From: Miltoncostaeales bacterium
GTDB lineage: Bacteria > Actinomycetota > Thermoleophilia > Miltoncostaeales > Miltoncostaeaceae
Reading direction: 5' to 3'
Length of the DNA stretch: 55,437 nt
Assembly (NCBI GenBank): GCA_030833665.1
Contig: JAURGT010000009.1
Location: forward strand, 1 to 55,437
Shown here: positions 26,179 to 35,195 of the stretch, in pieces
Layout of the letters: every line of letters begins with the position of its first letter
Position numbering within the stretch: position 1 is the stretch's first letter
The notes under the pieces: generated by a model
What the model saw: only the letters and a program-made list of their open reading frames with translations
Told to the model about the DNA's origin: nothing
Database searches by the model: none
Program-made: the position numbers and the translations under genes

Positions 26179-27104
26179 AACTCCCCGAGCCCGACGATGG
26201 TCGAGACGGTCGTGGTGGCGTCGGGCTTCTCGATCGTGATGTCGCCGCCGAAGTCGGTGATGGTCTCGGTGCTGGTGCTCATGATCCGCAGGGCCATTCC
26301 GGTGGCATCGCCGGCGTCCTCACCCGAGGCCGCAGCGATGGCGCCGAGGTCGAAGGCGATCTGCATGCTGATCTGCATCTCGGAGATGGCGCCGTTGGCG
26401 TCGTCCACCATGAGAACCGCACTGCCCTTCTCGATCTTCACCGCCTTGCCGAGCGCCGCCCCCAAGTCGCCGAGGCCGCCGGTCACCGACGCCACGGCGT
26501 CGCCTGCCGCGGCGGTGTTGATGCCCGCGGTGAACTGCTGGGCAGCCTTGCCGTCGACCGCGCCGGTGCCATCGGCGGTGATGTCGGTGAAGAGCACCGT
26601 CGGGTCGAGCCGCGCCAGCGACGATGCCTGCGAGAAGGCCTCAGCGGCCTCGCCCGTGACCTCGGCCCACGCGGTGCCGTCGGCGCTCACGTAGGCCGTG
26701 CCGTCGTAGAGGACGATCTGCTGGGTCCTGCCGCCGATCTCCTGCGTGATCTCCACGCGCTCGGGCGACTCGAACCGGGTGCTGCTCTTCACCGTGCCAC
26801 CGGCCTGCTCGGCCTGCTGCTGCGCCTGATCACGGATCTCCGCGGGCAGGTCGCTGGCGTCGAGTTCCTGCTCGGTGATGCTGGTGGAGGTGTACGACTG
26901 CCCGCGGAGGGTGGCGAAGGCCGTGGACACAGCGGCAGTGGCGTCGGCCTGCCCCGACGTGGACGTGGTGCCCGTGGTCGCATTCGTGGCCGCGGTGGTC
27001 GGAGGTGCCTCGGTGGTCGCGGTCGGGGTGGAGTCGCCGCAGCCGGCAAGCGCGCCTGCGCCGCCGAGGATGACGATTGCCGCGGTTGCCAGTGCGCGCC
27101 TCAT
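26166..27104 (-). CDS. Secreted lipoprotein, LppX/LprG-like fold possible
   Basis: A 312-residue lipoprotein. The signal peptide MRRALATAAIVILGGAGALAGC ends in a lipobox with Cys22. A Thr/Ala-rich linker (about 26-55) follows, and then a domain with LRGQSYTSTSITEQ, QQIVLYDGTAYVS and DGKAAQQFT. That pattern of a small-residue barrel and repeated DGTAYV strands resembles actinobacterial LppX/LprAFG or DUF6612-type proteins that carry lipids. The match is weak. ATG 27104 is preceded by CCGGAGG. It lies where lepB (signal peptidase I) is often found, between rplS and rnhB. Confidence 0.7.
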   Translation of the reverse strand: MRRALATAAIVILGGAGALAGCGDSTPTATTEAPPTTAATNATTGTTSTSGQADATAAVSTAFATLRGQSYTSTSITEQELDASDLPAEIRDQAQQQAEQAGGTVKSSTRFESPERVEITQEIGGRTQQIVLYDGTAYVSADGTAWAEVTGEAAEAFSQASSLARLDPTVLFTDITADGTGAVDGKAAQQFTAGINTAAAGDAVASVTGGLGDLGAALGKAVKIEKGSAVLMVDDANGAISEMQISMQIAFDLGAIAAASGEDAGDATGMALRIMSTSTETITDFGGDITIEKPDATTTVSTIVGLGEFLSA

Positions 27105-27209
27105 GGAAAGCCTCCGGTCGGGATGGGGACCGCATTTTCGCCGATGATCACGGCGTCTGCCCCGACGCCTCAACCCCGCCGCCCGCGATGCCTCCGTGGA
27201 ACTCGCGGG

Positions 27210-27215
27210 TAGCGT
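27210..27215 (+). promoter_or_regulatory. -10 box of rnhB (leaderless type)
   Basis: TAGCGT lies 6 nt before ATG 27222. This favours the first ATG over a later in-frame Met codon at 27273. Confidence 0.4.
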
Positions 27216-27221
27216 GGGCCC

Positions 27222-27902
27222 ATGACGGCTCCTGCCGCCTTGCAGGGCGCGAGCCCTCTCCTCGTCCACGACATGTCCCTTGGACACCCCCTGGTGGCGG
27301 GTGCCGATGAGGCCGGTCGGGGCTGCCTCGCGGGCCCCATCGTCGCAGCCGCGGTGTGCCTTGACCTGCTGGCGATCGATGGCGAGGGACTGGCCGAACT
27401 CGCGGGGCTCAACGATTCCAAGCGCCTCACGCCGCGCCGGCGGGCGGCGCTGGTGGGCGTGGTGATGCGGCGTGCGCGCCAGGTGGTGGTGATCTCCGCC
27501 AGTGCACGGTCGATCGACGCCGATGGGCTGCACGCCACCAACATCCGCATCATGCGCGAGGCACTGGCCGCGCTCAGCCCCGAGCCGGGCGTGGCGCTGG
27601 TGGATGGATTCCACCTCGGAGACGATGCTCCGGCGCACCGCAAGGTGATCAAGGGCGATGCCACGAGCGCCGCCATCGCAGCGGCGTCGGTGATTGCGAA
27701 GGAGGCGCGCGACCGCCTCATGCGCGGTCCTGCCGCGGCGCTGTACCCCGGCTACGGGTTCGAGGGCCACGTGGGCTACATCACCGCGGCGCACACCGAT
27801 GCCGTACGGCAGCTGGGCCCGTGCCCGTTGCACCGCCGGTCGTTCCGATCGAGCGCCTACGGCGACGACCTCACCCTGTTCGATCAGCGGCGTCGGGGGT
27901 GA
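27222..27902 (+). CDS. rnhB: Ribonuclease HII
   Basis: A 226-residue enzyme that removes ribonucleotides and RNA primers from DNA-RNA hybrids. The signature GADEAGRGCLAGP holds the first two acidic active-site residues; LNDSKRLTP, LVDGFHLG and KGDATSAAIAAASVIAKEARDRLM complete the site. The first 20 residues precede the conserved core. Its 3' end overlaps the minus-strand yraN gene by 32 bp. Confidence 0.95.
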   Translation: MTAPAALQGASPLLVHDMSLGHPLVAGADEAGRGCLAGPIVAAAVCLDLLAIDGEGLAELAGLNDSKRLTPRRRAALVGVVMRRARQVVVISASARSIDADGLHATNIRIMREALAALSPEPGVALVDGFHLGDDAPAHRKVIKGDATSAAIAAASVIAKEARDRLMRGPAAALYPGYGFEGHVGYITAAHTDAVRQLGPCPLHRRSFRSSAYGDDLTLFDQRRRG

Positions 27903-28260
27903 TGTCCTCGATGCGCGTGATGTGCCAGAGCGGCCCGTGCGGCACGACGATGATGAGGTCGGGCCGGAGGGCGTGCCCTGCGTAGGCGGGATGGCGCGCC
28001 TGCCACGCCTGGGCGGCGCGCGCCAGGCGCATGCGCTGCCCGTGGCTGATGGGGGGCGCATGGGGGTGGACCCGCGTGCGCGTCTTGACCTCGCAGGCCG
28101 CTACGACGCCCCGTCGCTCGGCCACGATGTCGATCTCGCCTCCGGCGGCCCGCCACCCACGCGCCAGCACCCTCCAGCCACGCCGGATGAGCCAGCGAGC
28201 GGCGGCATCCTCCCCGGCGGCACCCAGCGCGTGATCCGGGTGACGTGACGTCGCGGACAT
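27871..28260 (-). CDS. UPF0102 (YraN) family nuclease-like protein
   Basis: A 129-residue protein of the YraN family, which has the restriction-endonuclease-like fold. It shows [21 protein letters not shown], the active-site-like [22 protein letters not shown] (Glu, Asp and the E-V-K motif), and [14 protein letters not shown]. Function is not established; it is usually encoded beside rnhB and comM. ATG 28260 is the closest start to the conserved core. Here it is on the strand opposite to rnhB, which is unusual for this pair. Confidence 0.88.
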   Translation of the reverse strand: MSATSRHPDHALGAAGEDAAARWLIRRGWRVLARGWRAAGGEIDIVAERRGVVAACEVKTRTRVHPHAPPISHGQRMRLARAAQAWQARHPAYAGHALRPDLIIVVPHGPLWHITRIEDITPDAADRTG

Positions 28261-28409
28261 GCACCCATCATCGAGCGCGTCGTGCATGGCATGGGTCACG
28301 TGGTGCGCCGACATGCGCGCGGAAATGTGCCGATCTCCGTGTATCGGCGGTCCCCATCGGCAAGACTGCAGCCGTAGCACCCGAGACGAACCGATCCCGA
28401 GGAGGCCGC

Positions 28410-29015
28410 ATGCCCTTCGAGCTCCCGCCGCTCCCATATGCGTTCAACGCACTCGAGCCGCACATCGACGCCACGACGATGGAGATCCACCACGACCGCC
28501 ACCACAAGGCATACGTCGACAACGCCAACGCGGCGCTGGCCGGCACCGCGTGGGAAAACGCCAGCGTGGAGGACGTGCTGACGAGCCTCGGCCAGATCCC
28601 CGAGGACATCCGCACGGCGGTGCGCAACAACGCCGGCGGCCATTACAACCACTCCCTCTTCTGGGAGATCATGGGGCCGGATGGCGGCGGCGCCCCCGGC
28701 GGCGCGCTGGGCGCGGCGATTGACTCCACGTTCGGCTCGCTCGACGACCTCAAGGCCAAGGTGAACGATGCCGGGGTCAAGCGCTTCGGGTCGGGGTGGA
28801 CCTGGCTCGTGGTGTCGGGCGGCGCCCTTGAGGTGATGTCCACGCCCAACCAGGACACGCCGCTTTCGGAGGGCAAGGCGCCGATCCTGGGCATCGACGT
28901 GTGGGAGCACGCGTACTACCTCGAGTACCAGAACAAGCGCCCGGTGTACCTCGAGGCGTGGTGGAACGTCGTCAACTGGGACGCCGTCGCGGCCCGGTAC
29001 GACGCAGCGAGTTGA
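28410..29015 (+). CDS. sodA: Superoxide dismutase, Mn/Fe family (Mn-like)
   Basis: A 201-residue cytoplasmic enzyme that converts superoxide to oxygen and hydrogen peroxide. The four metal ligands are visible: His in [12 protein letters not shown], His in NHSLFW, and Asp and His in DVWEHAYY. The GHYNHS and TPNQDTPL segments, with Gln, resemble the Mn type more than the Fe type, but metal use cannot be decided from sequence. CGAGGAGG precedes ATG 28410. Confidence 0.95.
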   Translation: MPFELPPLPYAFNALEPHIDATTMEIHHDRHHKAYVDNANAALAGTAWENASVEDVLTSLGQIPEDIRTAVRNNAGGHYNHSLFWEIMGPDGGGAPGGALGAAIDSTFGSLDDLKAKVNDAGVKRFGSGWTWLVVSGGALEVMSTPNQDTPLSEGKAPILGIDVWEHAYYLEYQNKRPVYLEAWWNVVNWDAVAARYDAAS

Positions 29016-29038
29016 TCACCGCCCGATGATGTGACGGA

Positions 29039-29069
29039 GGCGCGCGGGCCTCGTTGCGGCCCGCGCGCC
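29039..29069 (+). terminator. Terminator hairpin after sodA
   Basis: A perfect 12-bp stem (GGCGCGCGGGCC and its complement) with a 7-nt loop (TCGTTGC) lies 24 nt after the sodA stop and 33 nt before comM. There is no T-run. Confidence 0.65.
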
Positions 29070-29101
29070 ATCCGTGCGCAGTGCGCGTCCATGCTCGATG
29101 C

Positions 29102-30625
29102 ATGGTCGCGCGCATGGTCAGCCCCGCCCTCCTCGGGCTCGAGACCGCCACCGTCGAGGTGGAGGTCGACCTCCGACCGGGCCTTCCGGGGTTCAGCGTG
29201 GTTGGGCTGCCCGATGCCGCGGTGCAGGAGGCCCGCGAGCGCGTGCGGTCGGGGTTGGTGAACCAGGCCTTCGACCTTCCGGCACTGCGCATCGTCGCCA
29301 ACCTCGCGCCGGCCGACCTGCGCAAGGCCGGGCCGCAGTACGACCTGCCCATCGCGCTCGCCGTGCTGTCGGGCTCGGGCCAGTTGCGGCCGGGGGCCCT
29401 GGCGGGCACGGGCGCCATCGGCGAGCTCGCCCTCGATGGGGGCCTGCGTCCCGTCCCGGGCGCCCTCGTGATGGCCGAGCATGCGGCACGCCGGGGGTGG
29501 CGGCAACTCGTGGTGCCCGAGGCCAATGCGGCCGAGGCCGCGCTCGTGCCCGGCATCCGGGTTCTGGGCGCGCGCGGGCTGCGCCATGCCGTCGACGTCC
29601 TCGAGCAGCGTTGCGATGCCACTCCGGTCAAGGTTGATGCGGAGGCGCTGCTGGCGGCCTCGGCTCCCGAGGCCGGGGGCGACCTCCGGGAGGTGCGTGG
29701 GCAGGGCGATGCCCGCCGGGCACTCGAGATCGCCGCCGCGGGCGGGCACTCGCTCCTCATGATCGGTCCGCCCGGGGGAGGGAAGACCATGCTCGCCCGA
29801 CGGCTGCCCGGCATCATGCCGCGCCTCCGCCTGCACGAGGCCATCGCGATCACCCGCGTGCACTCGGTGGCGGGCCTGCTCGCCGACGGCGAGGCGTTGG
29901 TCATGCAGCGCCCCTTCCGCGCCCCGCATCACACGATCTCCGCCCCGGGGTTGGTGGGCGGAGGCCGTGTGCCGCGGCCCGGTGAGATCACGCTCGCGCA
30001 CCTCGGGGTGCTGTTCCTCGATGAGGTGTGCGCGTTCTCGCCGGTGGCCATCGATGCCCTCCGCCAGCCGCTCGAGGAGGGGTGCATCGACATCACGCGC
30101 GCCGCGGGCAGCGCGCGCTTTCCCGCCGAGCCCCTGCTGGTGTGCGCGGGAAATCCGTGCCCATGCGGTCACGCGGGCGATCCGGCGCGGGCATGTACCT
30201 GTGCACCGGCCGCCGCCGATGCCTATCGGGCACGCATCTCGGGGCCCATTGCCGACCGCATCGACCTGCGTGTCGACATGCCCAGGCTCGCGCGCGACGA
30301 AATGCTGCACGACTCCGCGGCAGCGGAGCCGAGCGCGGCGGTGCGGGCCCGGGTGCAGTCCGCGCGCGAGGCCCAGCACGATCGCGGGCAGCGCGTGCCG
30401 AACGCCCGGCTCGGTGCGGCCAGGGCGCGCGAGGCCGCGGGTATGCAGCGACCGGCGCGCGCGCTGCTCGGCACGGCCATCGACCGGCTGGCCCTCACGG
30501 CCCGTGGGTGCGACCGGGTCATCCGGGTGGCCCGCACGGTGGCCGACCTCAGCGGCAGTGAGCGCGTGGAGGCCGAGCACCTCGCCGAGGCCATCCGCTA
30601 CCGCAGCGCGGGTGGGGTTGGGTGA
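29102..30625 (+). CDS. comM: YifB/ComM family Mg-chelatase-like AAA+ ATPase
   Basis: A 507-residue protein with an N-terminal Lon-like domain (GFSVVGLPDAAVQEARERVR, NLAPADLRKAGPQYDLPIALA) and a AAA+ domain with Walker A GPPGGGKTM near residue 222 and Walker B LFLDEV. The Cys-rich CAGNPCPCGHAGDP segment and the C-terminal Mg-chelatase region are complete. In naturally competent bacteria ComM is a branch-migration helicase for incoming DNA. dprA follows directly, sharing a 4-bp overlap. The ATG at 29102 may be read from a weak CATGCT box 6 nt before it. Confidence 0.93.
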   Translation: MVARMVSPALLGLETATVEVEVDLRPGLPGFSVVGLPDAAVQEARERVRSGLVNQAFDLPALRIVANLAPADLRKAGPQYDLPIALAVLSGSGQLRPGALAGTGAIGELALDGGLRPVPGALVMAEHAARRGWRQLVVPEANAAEAALVPGIRVLGARGLRHAVDVLEQRCDATPVKVDAEALLAASAPEAGGDLREVRGQGDARRALEIAAAGGHSLLMIGPPGGGKTMLARRLPGIMPRLRLHEAIAITRVHSVAGLLADGEALVMQRPFRAPHHTISAPGLVGGGRVPRPGEITLAHLGVLFLDEVCAFSPVAIDALRQPLEEGCIDITRAAGSARFPAEPLLVCAGNPCPCGHAGDPARACTCAPAAADAYRARISGPIADRIDLRVDMPRLARDEMLHDSAAAEPSAAVRARVQSAREAQHDRGQRVPNARLGAARAREAAGMQRPARALLGTAIDRLALTARGCDRVIRVARTVADLSGSERVEAEHLAEAIRYRSAGGVG

Positions 30626-31740
30626 TGGCTGATCCCGAGTGGCCGCTGGGGCTGGCATGGATGGCCCACGCGCTCTCACGCGACCTCCAGCGCGCTGCCA
30701 GGGTGGCCGGAGGGCCGGAGGTCCTGTGGCGCGCCGGAGGCCCCCAGATGGCCGCATGGCTGCGCGCGGACGCTGATGGGGTGGAGAAGGCCCTCGCGGC
30801 CCGCGCGGCGTTCCGCGCGGCTCCCGCGCGCGACGCCCTCGCCCGGCGGGCCATCGCGCACGTGCCGATCACCGCACCCGGCTACCCCGCGCGCCTGCGG
30901 CGCATCTTCGACCCGCCCTTCGGACTCTTCGGCGTGGGCGCCGTGGCAGATGCGCTCGCCGCGCTCGATGCCGGTCCGGCCATCGCCATCGTCGGGTCAC
31001 GCCGCCCCTCGGCGGCGGGGCGCGCCATGGCGCGCGAGATCGCGGCCGACCTGGCGGCGCGTGGCGCGGTGGTGGTGAGCGGGCTCGCCCGGGGCATCGA
31101 CGCCGCGGCGCACGAGGGGGCGCTCGATGCCGGCGGGGTCACGGTGGCGGTGCTGGGGTCGGCGGTCGACCGCATCCACCCGCGCCGGCACATCGGCCTG
31201 GCGCAGCGCATCCAGCAGCAGGGCGCGGTGCTGAGCGAGTACTGGCCGGGCACCGATCCCATGCCGTGGCGCTTTCCCGCGCGCAACCGCATCGTTGCGG
31301 GGATATGTGACGCCGTGGTGGTGGTGGAGGCCGCCTCGCGCTCGGGCGCGCTGATCACGGCGGACTTCGCCATGGAGAACGGCAGCCCGGTGCTCGCGGT
31401 GCCCGGGTGGCCGGGCTCGGCGCTCTCCGCCGGGTGCAACGCGCTCATCCGGGCCGGTGCGGCGTTGTGCGAGGGAGCCGACGACGTGGTGGCTGAGGTG
31501 CCCACCGCCGCCTGGGGTGATGCCCCGGTGCCGGCCAGCGCCACGGGCACCTGCGCTCAGGTGCTGGCCATCATCGCGCGCGAGGCCGCCGGGGCCGACC
31601 GCATCGCCGCAGAGGCGGGCCTGGGCCATGCCGATGTGGCCGTTGCGCTGGCCGCCCTCGAGATGGACGGGCTGGTGGCCCGCGATCCGGGCGGCGTGTT
31701 CCGTGCGGTGCGGCCTCAGGCCAGCGGTGGCAGTCGCTGA
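30622..31740 (+). CDS. dprA: DNA-processing protein DprA
   Basis: A 372-residue protein that loads RecA on incoming single-stranded DNA in competent bacteria. The Rossmann-like domain shows AIVGSRRPSAAGRAMA, VVSGLARGIDAAAHEGAL, AVLGSAVDRIHPRRH, GAVLSEYWPG, FPARNRIVAGICDAVVVVEA and SGALITADFA. A C-terminal winged helix begins near residue 305. The start is GTG 30622 or ATG 30625, both in frame and overlapping the comM stop. Competence itself is not shown by this pair. Confidence 0.94.
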   Translation: MMADPEWPLGLAWMAHALSRDLQRAARVAGGPEVLWRAGGPQMAAWLRADADGVEKALAARAAFRAAPARDALARRAIAHVPITAPGYPARLRRIFDPPFGLFGVGAVADALAALDAGPAIAIVGSRRPSAAGRAMAREIAADLAARGAVVVSGLARGIDAAAHEGALDAGGVTVAVLGSAVDRIHPRRHIGLAQRIQQQGAVLSEYWPGTDPMPWRFPARNRIVAGICDAVVVVEAASRSGALITADFAMENGSPVLAVPGWPGSALSAGCNALIRAGAALCEGADDVVAEVPTAAWGDAPVPASATGTCAQVLAIIAREAAGADRIAAEAGLGHADVAVALAALEMDGLVARDPGGVFRAVRPQASGGSR

Positions 31741-31774
31741 CCCCCGCCGCGCGCCGTCGGCGCCGCGAGTGGGG

Positions 31775-33856
31775 CTACCGGCGGGCGGGCGCCACGGAGT
31801 AGTGCTCGAGGATGCGCTCGGCGTAGCTCGCCACTGCGGCGCGCAGGTCCTCGGGGGTGTGCAGCACGGCCTCGCCGCCATGCTTGGTGATCTCCTTCAC
31901 CAGCCACTCGTCGCTGGCGTAGGGGATCTCAGCCATGATCGAGCCGTCGGAGAACCGCTCGGCCGATGGGTGCTCCTCGGCAAGCCAGCGGGCGATTGCG
32001 GGGCTGCACCACACCCGCGCGATTTGCGCATGCTGCTGGGCTTGGCTCGACGTGCCCCACGGCTGGTAGGGCACGGCTTCCACCTCCACCCTGCGCTCGA
32101 ACACCTCGTCGAGAGGGTTGGCGCCGCGGATGCGGTCGAGGCGGAAGGTGCGCTGCTCCCCGGCCTTGCGGCAGAACGCAACGAGGTACCAGGCATCGCG
32201 CGAGTTCATGAGCATGTGCGGCTCGATGACGCGCGTGGTCACCTCGCCGCGCGACTCGGTCCAGTAGTCGATCTCGATCACGCGGTCCTCGCGCACGGCC
32301 CGGGCCAGCACCGCGCCCACCGACTCGCTGGCGGTCTGCACCGCTCCCAGCTCCACGCCGGTGGTCGATGCCTCGCCCACGGCGTCCTCGATCTTGCGGC
32401 GGGCCGACGCCAGCGATTCCTCGCCTACCAGGGGGAGGCGGCCACCCACGAAATCGAGTGCCCACAGCAGCGCCTTGGCCTCGAGCGGCGACAGGCGGGC
32501 CGGGCGCGAGAACTGGTCGCCGTAGACCTCCTTCTGCACGATCACCTCGTCGCCTTCCACCTGGGCGAACAGCGCGTAGCAGCCGCCGCCGAAGTTGATG
32601 AGGTTGAGGAGGGTGAGGTCCTCCTCGAGGGCCTCCTGCGTGAGGTTGAGCTCGCTACGCAGCGCCGAGCACTGCACTTCGGCCTCGTACGAGCGCCCGC
32701 AGGCGGCGAGCAGGCGGGTCATCAGGGCGAGCAGGCGCGATATGCGCTCCACGGGCACCACGCGCTCGGACGGGTCGTCGGCGTCATCGACTGGCACGGA
32801 CTCGGCAACGCGGGGCAGTGGCTTGGCACGGCGGCGCGGCTTGGTGGAGTGACGGGTGCGCAGCAGTTCGAGCGCGGCCATGGCGGCGTCGCGAAGCGCC
32901 GGGGGCTCCAGTACCTGTGCCTCGGCCCCCAGGCCGAGTACCCACGAGATGATCTCGCGCTCGCCGCCGTACTCGGTGCGGAACAGCGCCGAGCCGTCCG
33001 CGCGCTCCTCGTACTCACCCTGGTCGCGGAACATCTGGTCCACCCACCAGGCGATGGTGGGGGAGAGCTCGATCACCGCCGTGCCCACGGGATCGGCCAG
33101 TTGCCACGGCGAGCGGTCGCGGTAGCGCGAGAGATCCACTTCGCTGGGCGGCGGGAAGTCGTGCTCGGCGCGCGTCTTGAAGGTGATGCGCCCCTGGATG
33201 CGCGAGAGGCGGAAGCACCGGAGATCCTCGCGGTCGTGCGCGTAGCCCACCAGGTACCAGTTGCCCGCCATGTAGAGCAGGCTGTAGGGGTCCACCTCGC
33301 GGTCGCCCAGGTCGTCGCGGCCGATCGAGTAGTAGCGGAACCGGATGGTCTTGCGGCGGCTGATCGCCGACTCGATCTTTATGAGGTGGCTCGACACCTC
33401 GGAGGTGTGGCGACTGCCCAGCAGGTTCACGGCCACGGTGCGCGCCGCGTGGTCGTCGAGCGGGCTCGGGCGGCCCAGCGTGAGGTGCTGCAGCGCCAGG
33501 CGCAAGGGCTCGGCGTACGCGAACTGGCCCTCCAGCAGGTAGAGGCTGGTGTGAAGGGCGCTGAGCTCGGCCTCGTCGAACTCGATGGGTGGCAGGTAGT
33601 AGTTCTCGGGCGGCATCGCATAGAGGTCGCCCTGGAATGGATCGTCGCTTGGGCGCGCCACCTCAAGCTTGAGGCCCACGCCCTCGAGCTCGGAGCGATC
33701 CGAGTAGAAGCGGCGCAGGAATGCCTGCTCGCTCATGCCGCCGTAGCCCTCGACCGCCTCGTGGATCTCCTCCGCGGTAACGGGGCGCTGTTGCGCCATC
33801 AGGAATGCGACGAGCGAGAGCTGCCGCACCAGCTTGTCGTCATCCCTCTGGCCCAA
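31775..33856 (-). CDS. pafBC: PafB-PafC fusion, WYL-domain transcription regulator
   Basis: A 693-residue protein made of two similar halves, each with a winged helix and a WYL domain. Half one (about 1-330) has the helix-turn-helix LVAFLMAQQRPVTAEEI and the WYL core FRYYSIGRDD to NWYLVGYAHDRED. Half two (about 370-690) has ISRLLALMTRLLAACG and IDYWTESRGE to AWYLVAFCRKAG. PafB and PafC form the main LexA-independent DNA-damage activator in mycobacteria, so a damage role is likely. TTG 33856 is the start: GGAGAGG lies upstream, and no ATG or GTG fits. Confidence 0.88.
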   Translation of the reverse strand: MGQRDDDKLVRQLSLVAFLMAQQRPVTAEEIHEAVEGYGGMSEQAFLRRFYSDRSELEGVGLKLEVARPSDDPFQGDLYAMPPENYYLPPIEFDEAELSALHTSLYLLEGQFAYAEPLRLALQHLTLGRPSPLDDHAARTVAVNLLGSRHTSEVSSHLIKIESAISRRKTIRFRYYSIGRDDLGDREVDPYSLLYMAGNWYLVGYAHDREDLRCFRLSRIQGRITFKTRAEHDFPPPSEVDLSRYRDRSPWQLADPVGTAVIELSPTIAWWVDQMFRDQGEYEERADGSALFRTEYGGEREIISWVLGLGAEAQVLEPPALRDAAMAALELLRTRHSTKPRRRAKPLPRVAESVPVDDADDPSERVVPVERISRLLALMTRLLAACGRSYEAEVQCSALRSELNLTQEALEEDLTLLNLINFGGGCYALFAQVEGDEVIVQKEVYGDQFSRPARLSPLEAKALLWALDFVGGRLPLVGEESLASARRKIEDAVGEASTTGVELGAVQTASESVGAVLARAVREDRVIEIDYWTESRGEVTTRVIEPHMLMNSRDAWYLVAFCRKAGEQRTFRLDRIRGANPLDEVFERRVEVEAVPYQPWGTSSQAQQHAQIARVWCSPAIARWLAEEHPSAERFSDGSIMAEIPYASDEWLVKEITKHGGEAVLHTPEDLRAAVASYAERILEHYSVAPARR

Positions 33857-33888
33857 CCGGCCTCTCCTTCGACTGCGGCGCAGCCTCC

Positions 33889-33894
33889 ATGCTA
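33889..33894 (-). promoter_or_regulatory. -10 box of pafBC
   Basis: On the minus strand this reads TAGCAT and gives a leader of about 25 nt with GGAGAGG before the TTG. The box overlaps the first codons of the divergent nuclease gene. Confidence 0.4.
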
Positions 33895-34431
33895 GCCGAG
33901 AGGATGGCCTCTGCGCGCGGTCTGGGGGTGCGGATTCTCGCATGTGGAGCCATGATCGCCACACTCTTCACCGCTGGGTGCGGGCCCTCTGATGCACAGG
34001 GCACGCGGGTGGGGCGGGTGGCACGGGTACTCGACGGCGACACCATCGTGGTGGCCGGAGTCGGCACCGTCCGGTACATCGGCATCGACACGCCTGAGCT
34101 GCACCACCCCCGGAAGCCGGTTGAGCGGTTCGCGGCGCGGGCAGCCGCGATGAACCGCCGCATGGTCCAGGGTCGTGTGGTGCGGCTGGTGAGCGATGTC
34201 GAGGAGCGCGACGCCCATGGTCGCCTTCTCGCCTACGTCTACGTGGGAGGCGTCATGGTGAACGCCCGCCTGGTGCAGCTCGGCGCCGCGGAGCAGTTCC
34301 CGTTCCCTCCGAACACCCTGCACAGGGCGCTCTTCGCCCGCCTCGAACGCGAGGCGATGCAGGCGCGGCGAGGCCAGTGGGGACTCGCCGAGGGCGGTCC
34401 CCCATGGGGGCCGGTCAGTCCGGCGGGTTGA
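33889..34431 (+). CDS. Thermonuclease (SNase) family lipoprotein
   Basis: A protein of about 180 residues with a lipoprotein signal (hydrophobic stretch ending FTAGC) and one staphylococcal nuclease domain. Active-site positions of SNase are recognisable: VLDGDTIVV, VRYIGIDTPEL (Arg35 and Glu43 equivalents) and DAHGRLLAYVYV (Arg87 equivalent). It would cut DNA or RNA outside the membrane. The start may be ATG 33889 or ATG 33904; both give a signal peptide. It is divergent from pafBC with only about 30 bp between the starts, and its 3' end overlaps the next gene by 17 bp. Confidence 0.85.
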   Translation: MLAERMASARGLGVRILACGAMIATLFTAGCGPSDAQGTRVGRVARVLDGDTIVVAGVGTVRYIGIDTPELHHPRKPVERFAARAAAMNRRMVQGRVVRLVSDVEERDAHGRLLAYVYVGGVMVNARLVQLGAAEQFPFPPNTLHRALFARLEREAMQARRGQWGLAEGGPPWGPVSPAG

Positions 34432-34894
34432 AGTTGGCGTGCGATGTCATTCGCCACCGCCCGCCCTGCCATGTGAACGTCGAGAGACGGGGCGCGAGCC
34501 GGGATGTCACGGTGGCCCCGCTGGCGGTTCCCTCCTGCGTGGCGGTGCGCGATCGCACCACCAGGGTGGGCATGGCGTACCGCGCCATCACGTCGACGAT
34601 CTGGTACTGGCGCACATCGGGCCGCGCTGCGAGGTACTGCGCGCGCGTGGCCCACGTGCCGTTGGCCCGCTGGATCATCCATGCCGGTGAGAGCAGCGCC
34701 CCGAGCTTCACCCCGTTATCGGCCGCGAGCGCCCTGAAGAACCGGTTGAGCAACTGCGTGGCCGTGGTGTCGGGATTGGCGAGGCGCGTCGGCGCGGGGC
34801 TGTAGAGCGTCCCCTGCGCAGCGCTCGTCGTCCCTGCGAGTCCCACGGCCAAAGCCACGGCAATCGCTGTCGAAGTGCGCATGAGAGAGGTCAT
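34415..34894 (-). CDS. Secreted protein of unknown function (NTF2/DUF4440-like possible)
   Basis: A 159-residue exported protein with signal peptide MRTSTAIAVALAVGLAGTTSAAQ. The mature part, with TTATQLLNRFFRALAADNG and the end TWQGGRWRMTSHANFNPPD, has the length and a Trp-Arg-containing final strand like NTF2-like/DUF4440 domains. No catalytic motif is clear. Function unknown. It is convergent with the nuclease gene (17-bp overlap). Confidence 0.6.
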   Translation of the reverse strand: MTSLMRTSTAIAVALAVGLAGTTSAAQGTLYSPAPTRLANPDTTATQLLNRFFRALAADNGVKLGALLSPAWMIQRANGTWATRAQYLAARPDVRQYQIVDVMARYAMPTLVVRSRTATQEGTASGATVTSRLAPRLSTFTWQGGRWRMTSHANFNPPD

Positions 34895-34910
34895 GCACGA
34901 ACCCTAGTTG

Positions 34911-34916
34911 TACGAT
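34911..34916 (+). promoter_or_regulatory. -10 box of the small gene at 34923 (leaderless type)
   Basis: TACGAT lies 6 nt before ATG 34923, which supports that start over an in-frame TTG at 34908. Confidence 0.5.
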
Positions 34917-34922
34917 CGCCTC

Positions 34923-35195
34923 ATGACGATCATGGAGCATGACTACGGCATCCCCTCCGAGGATGAGCTCGCGCGCCTCGTGGGCGCTGCTACGCCGCAC
35001 TTCGCCCTGCAGATCCGTGATCGCGTGGTGGCCTACCGGGCCGCGCTTCCGGAGGGGCACCCCCGCATCCCGGAGCTCGACGCCCAGATCGTGCGGCTCG
35101 AGCTCCTGGCGATCGACGGCGCCGGCGGGCCCACCGACGAGGCCGACCTGCCGCCGCGGCCGTCGCTCGAGCTTCGCGGCCGCGGCCGGTCCTAG
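34923..35195 (+). CDS. Small hypothetical protein
   Basis: A 90-residue soluble, acidic protein beginning MTIMEHDYGIPSEDELARLVG. It has no signal, membrane segment or known motif. Segments such as ALQIRDRVVAYRAALPEGHP and PELDAQIVRLELLAIDG suggest two or three helices. The coding potential is supported by the promoter spacing and by the 4-bp convergent overlap with the NUDIX gene. I do not recognise the family. Confidence 0.65.
   Translation: MTIMEHDYGIPSEDELARLVGAATPHFALQIRDRVVAYRAALPEGHPRIPELDAQIVRLELLAIDGAGGPTDEADLPPRPSLELRGRGRS

Noticed and set aside
31775-33856. The pafBC gene as two genes merged by a sequencing error
   Set aside because: The frame is open throughout with a continuous linker between the two halves, and such fusions are plausible in Actinomycetota. 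No stop or start is visible between the halves.
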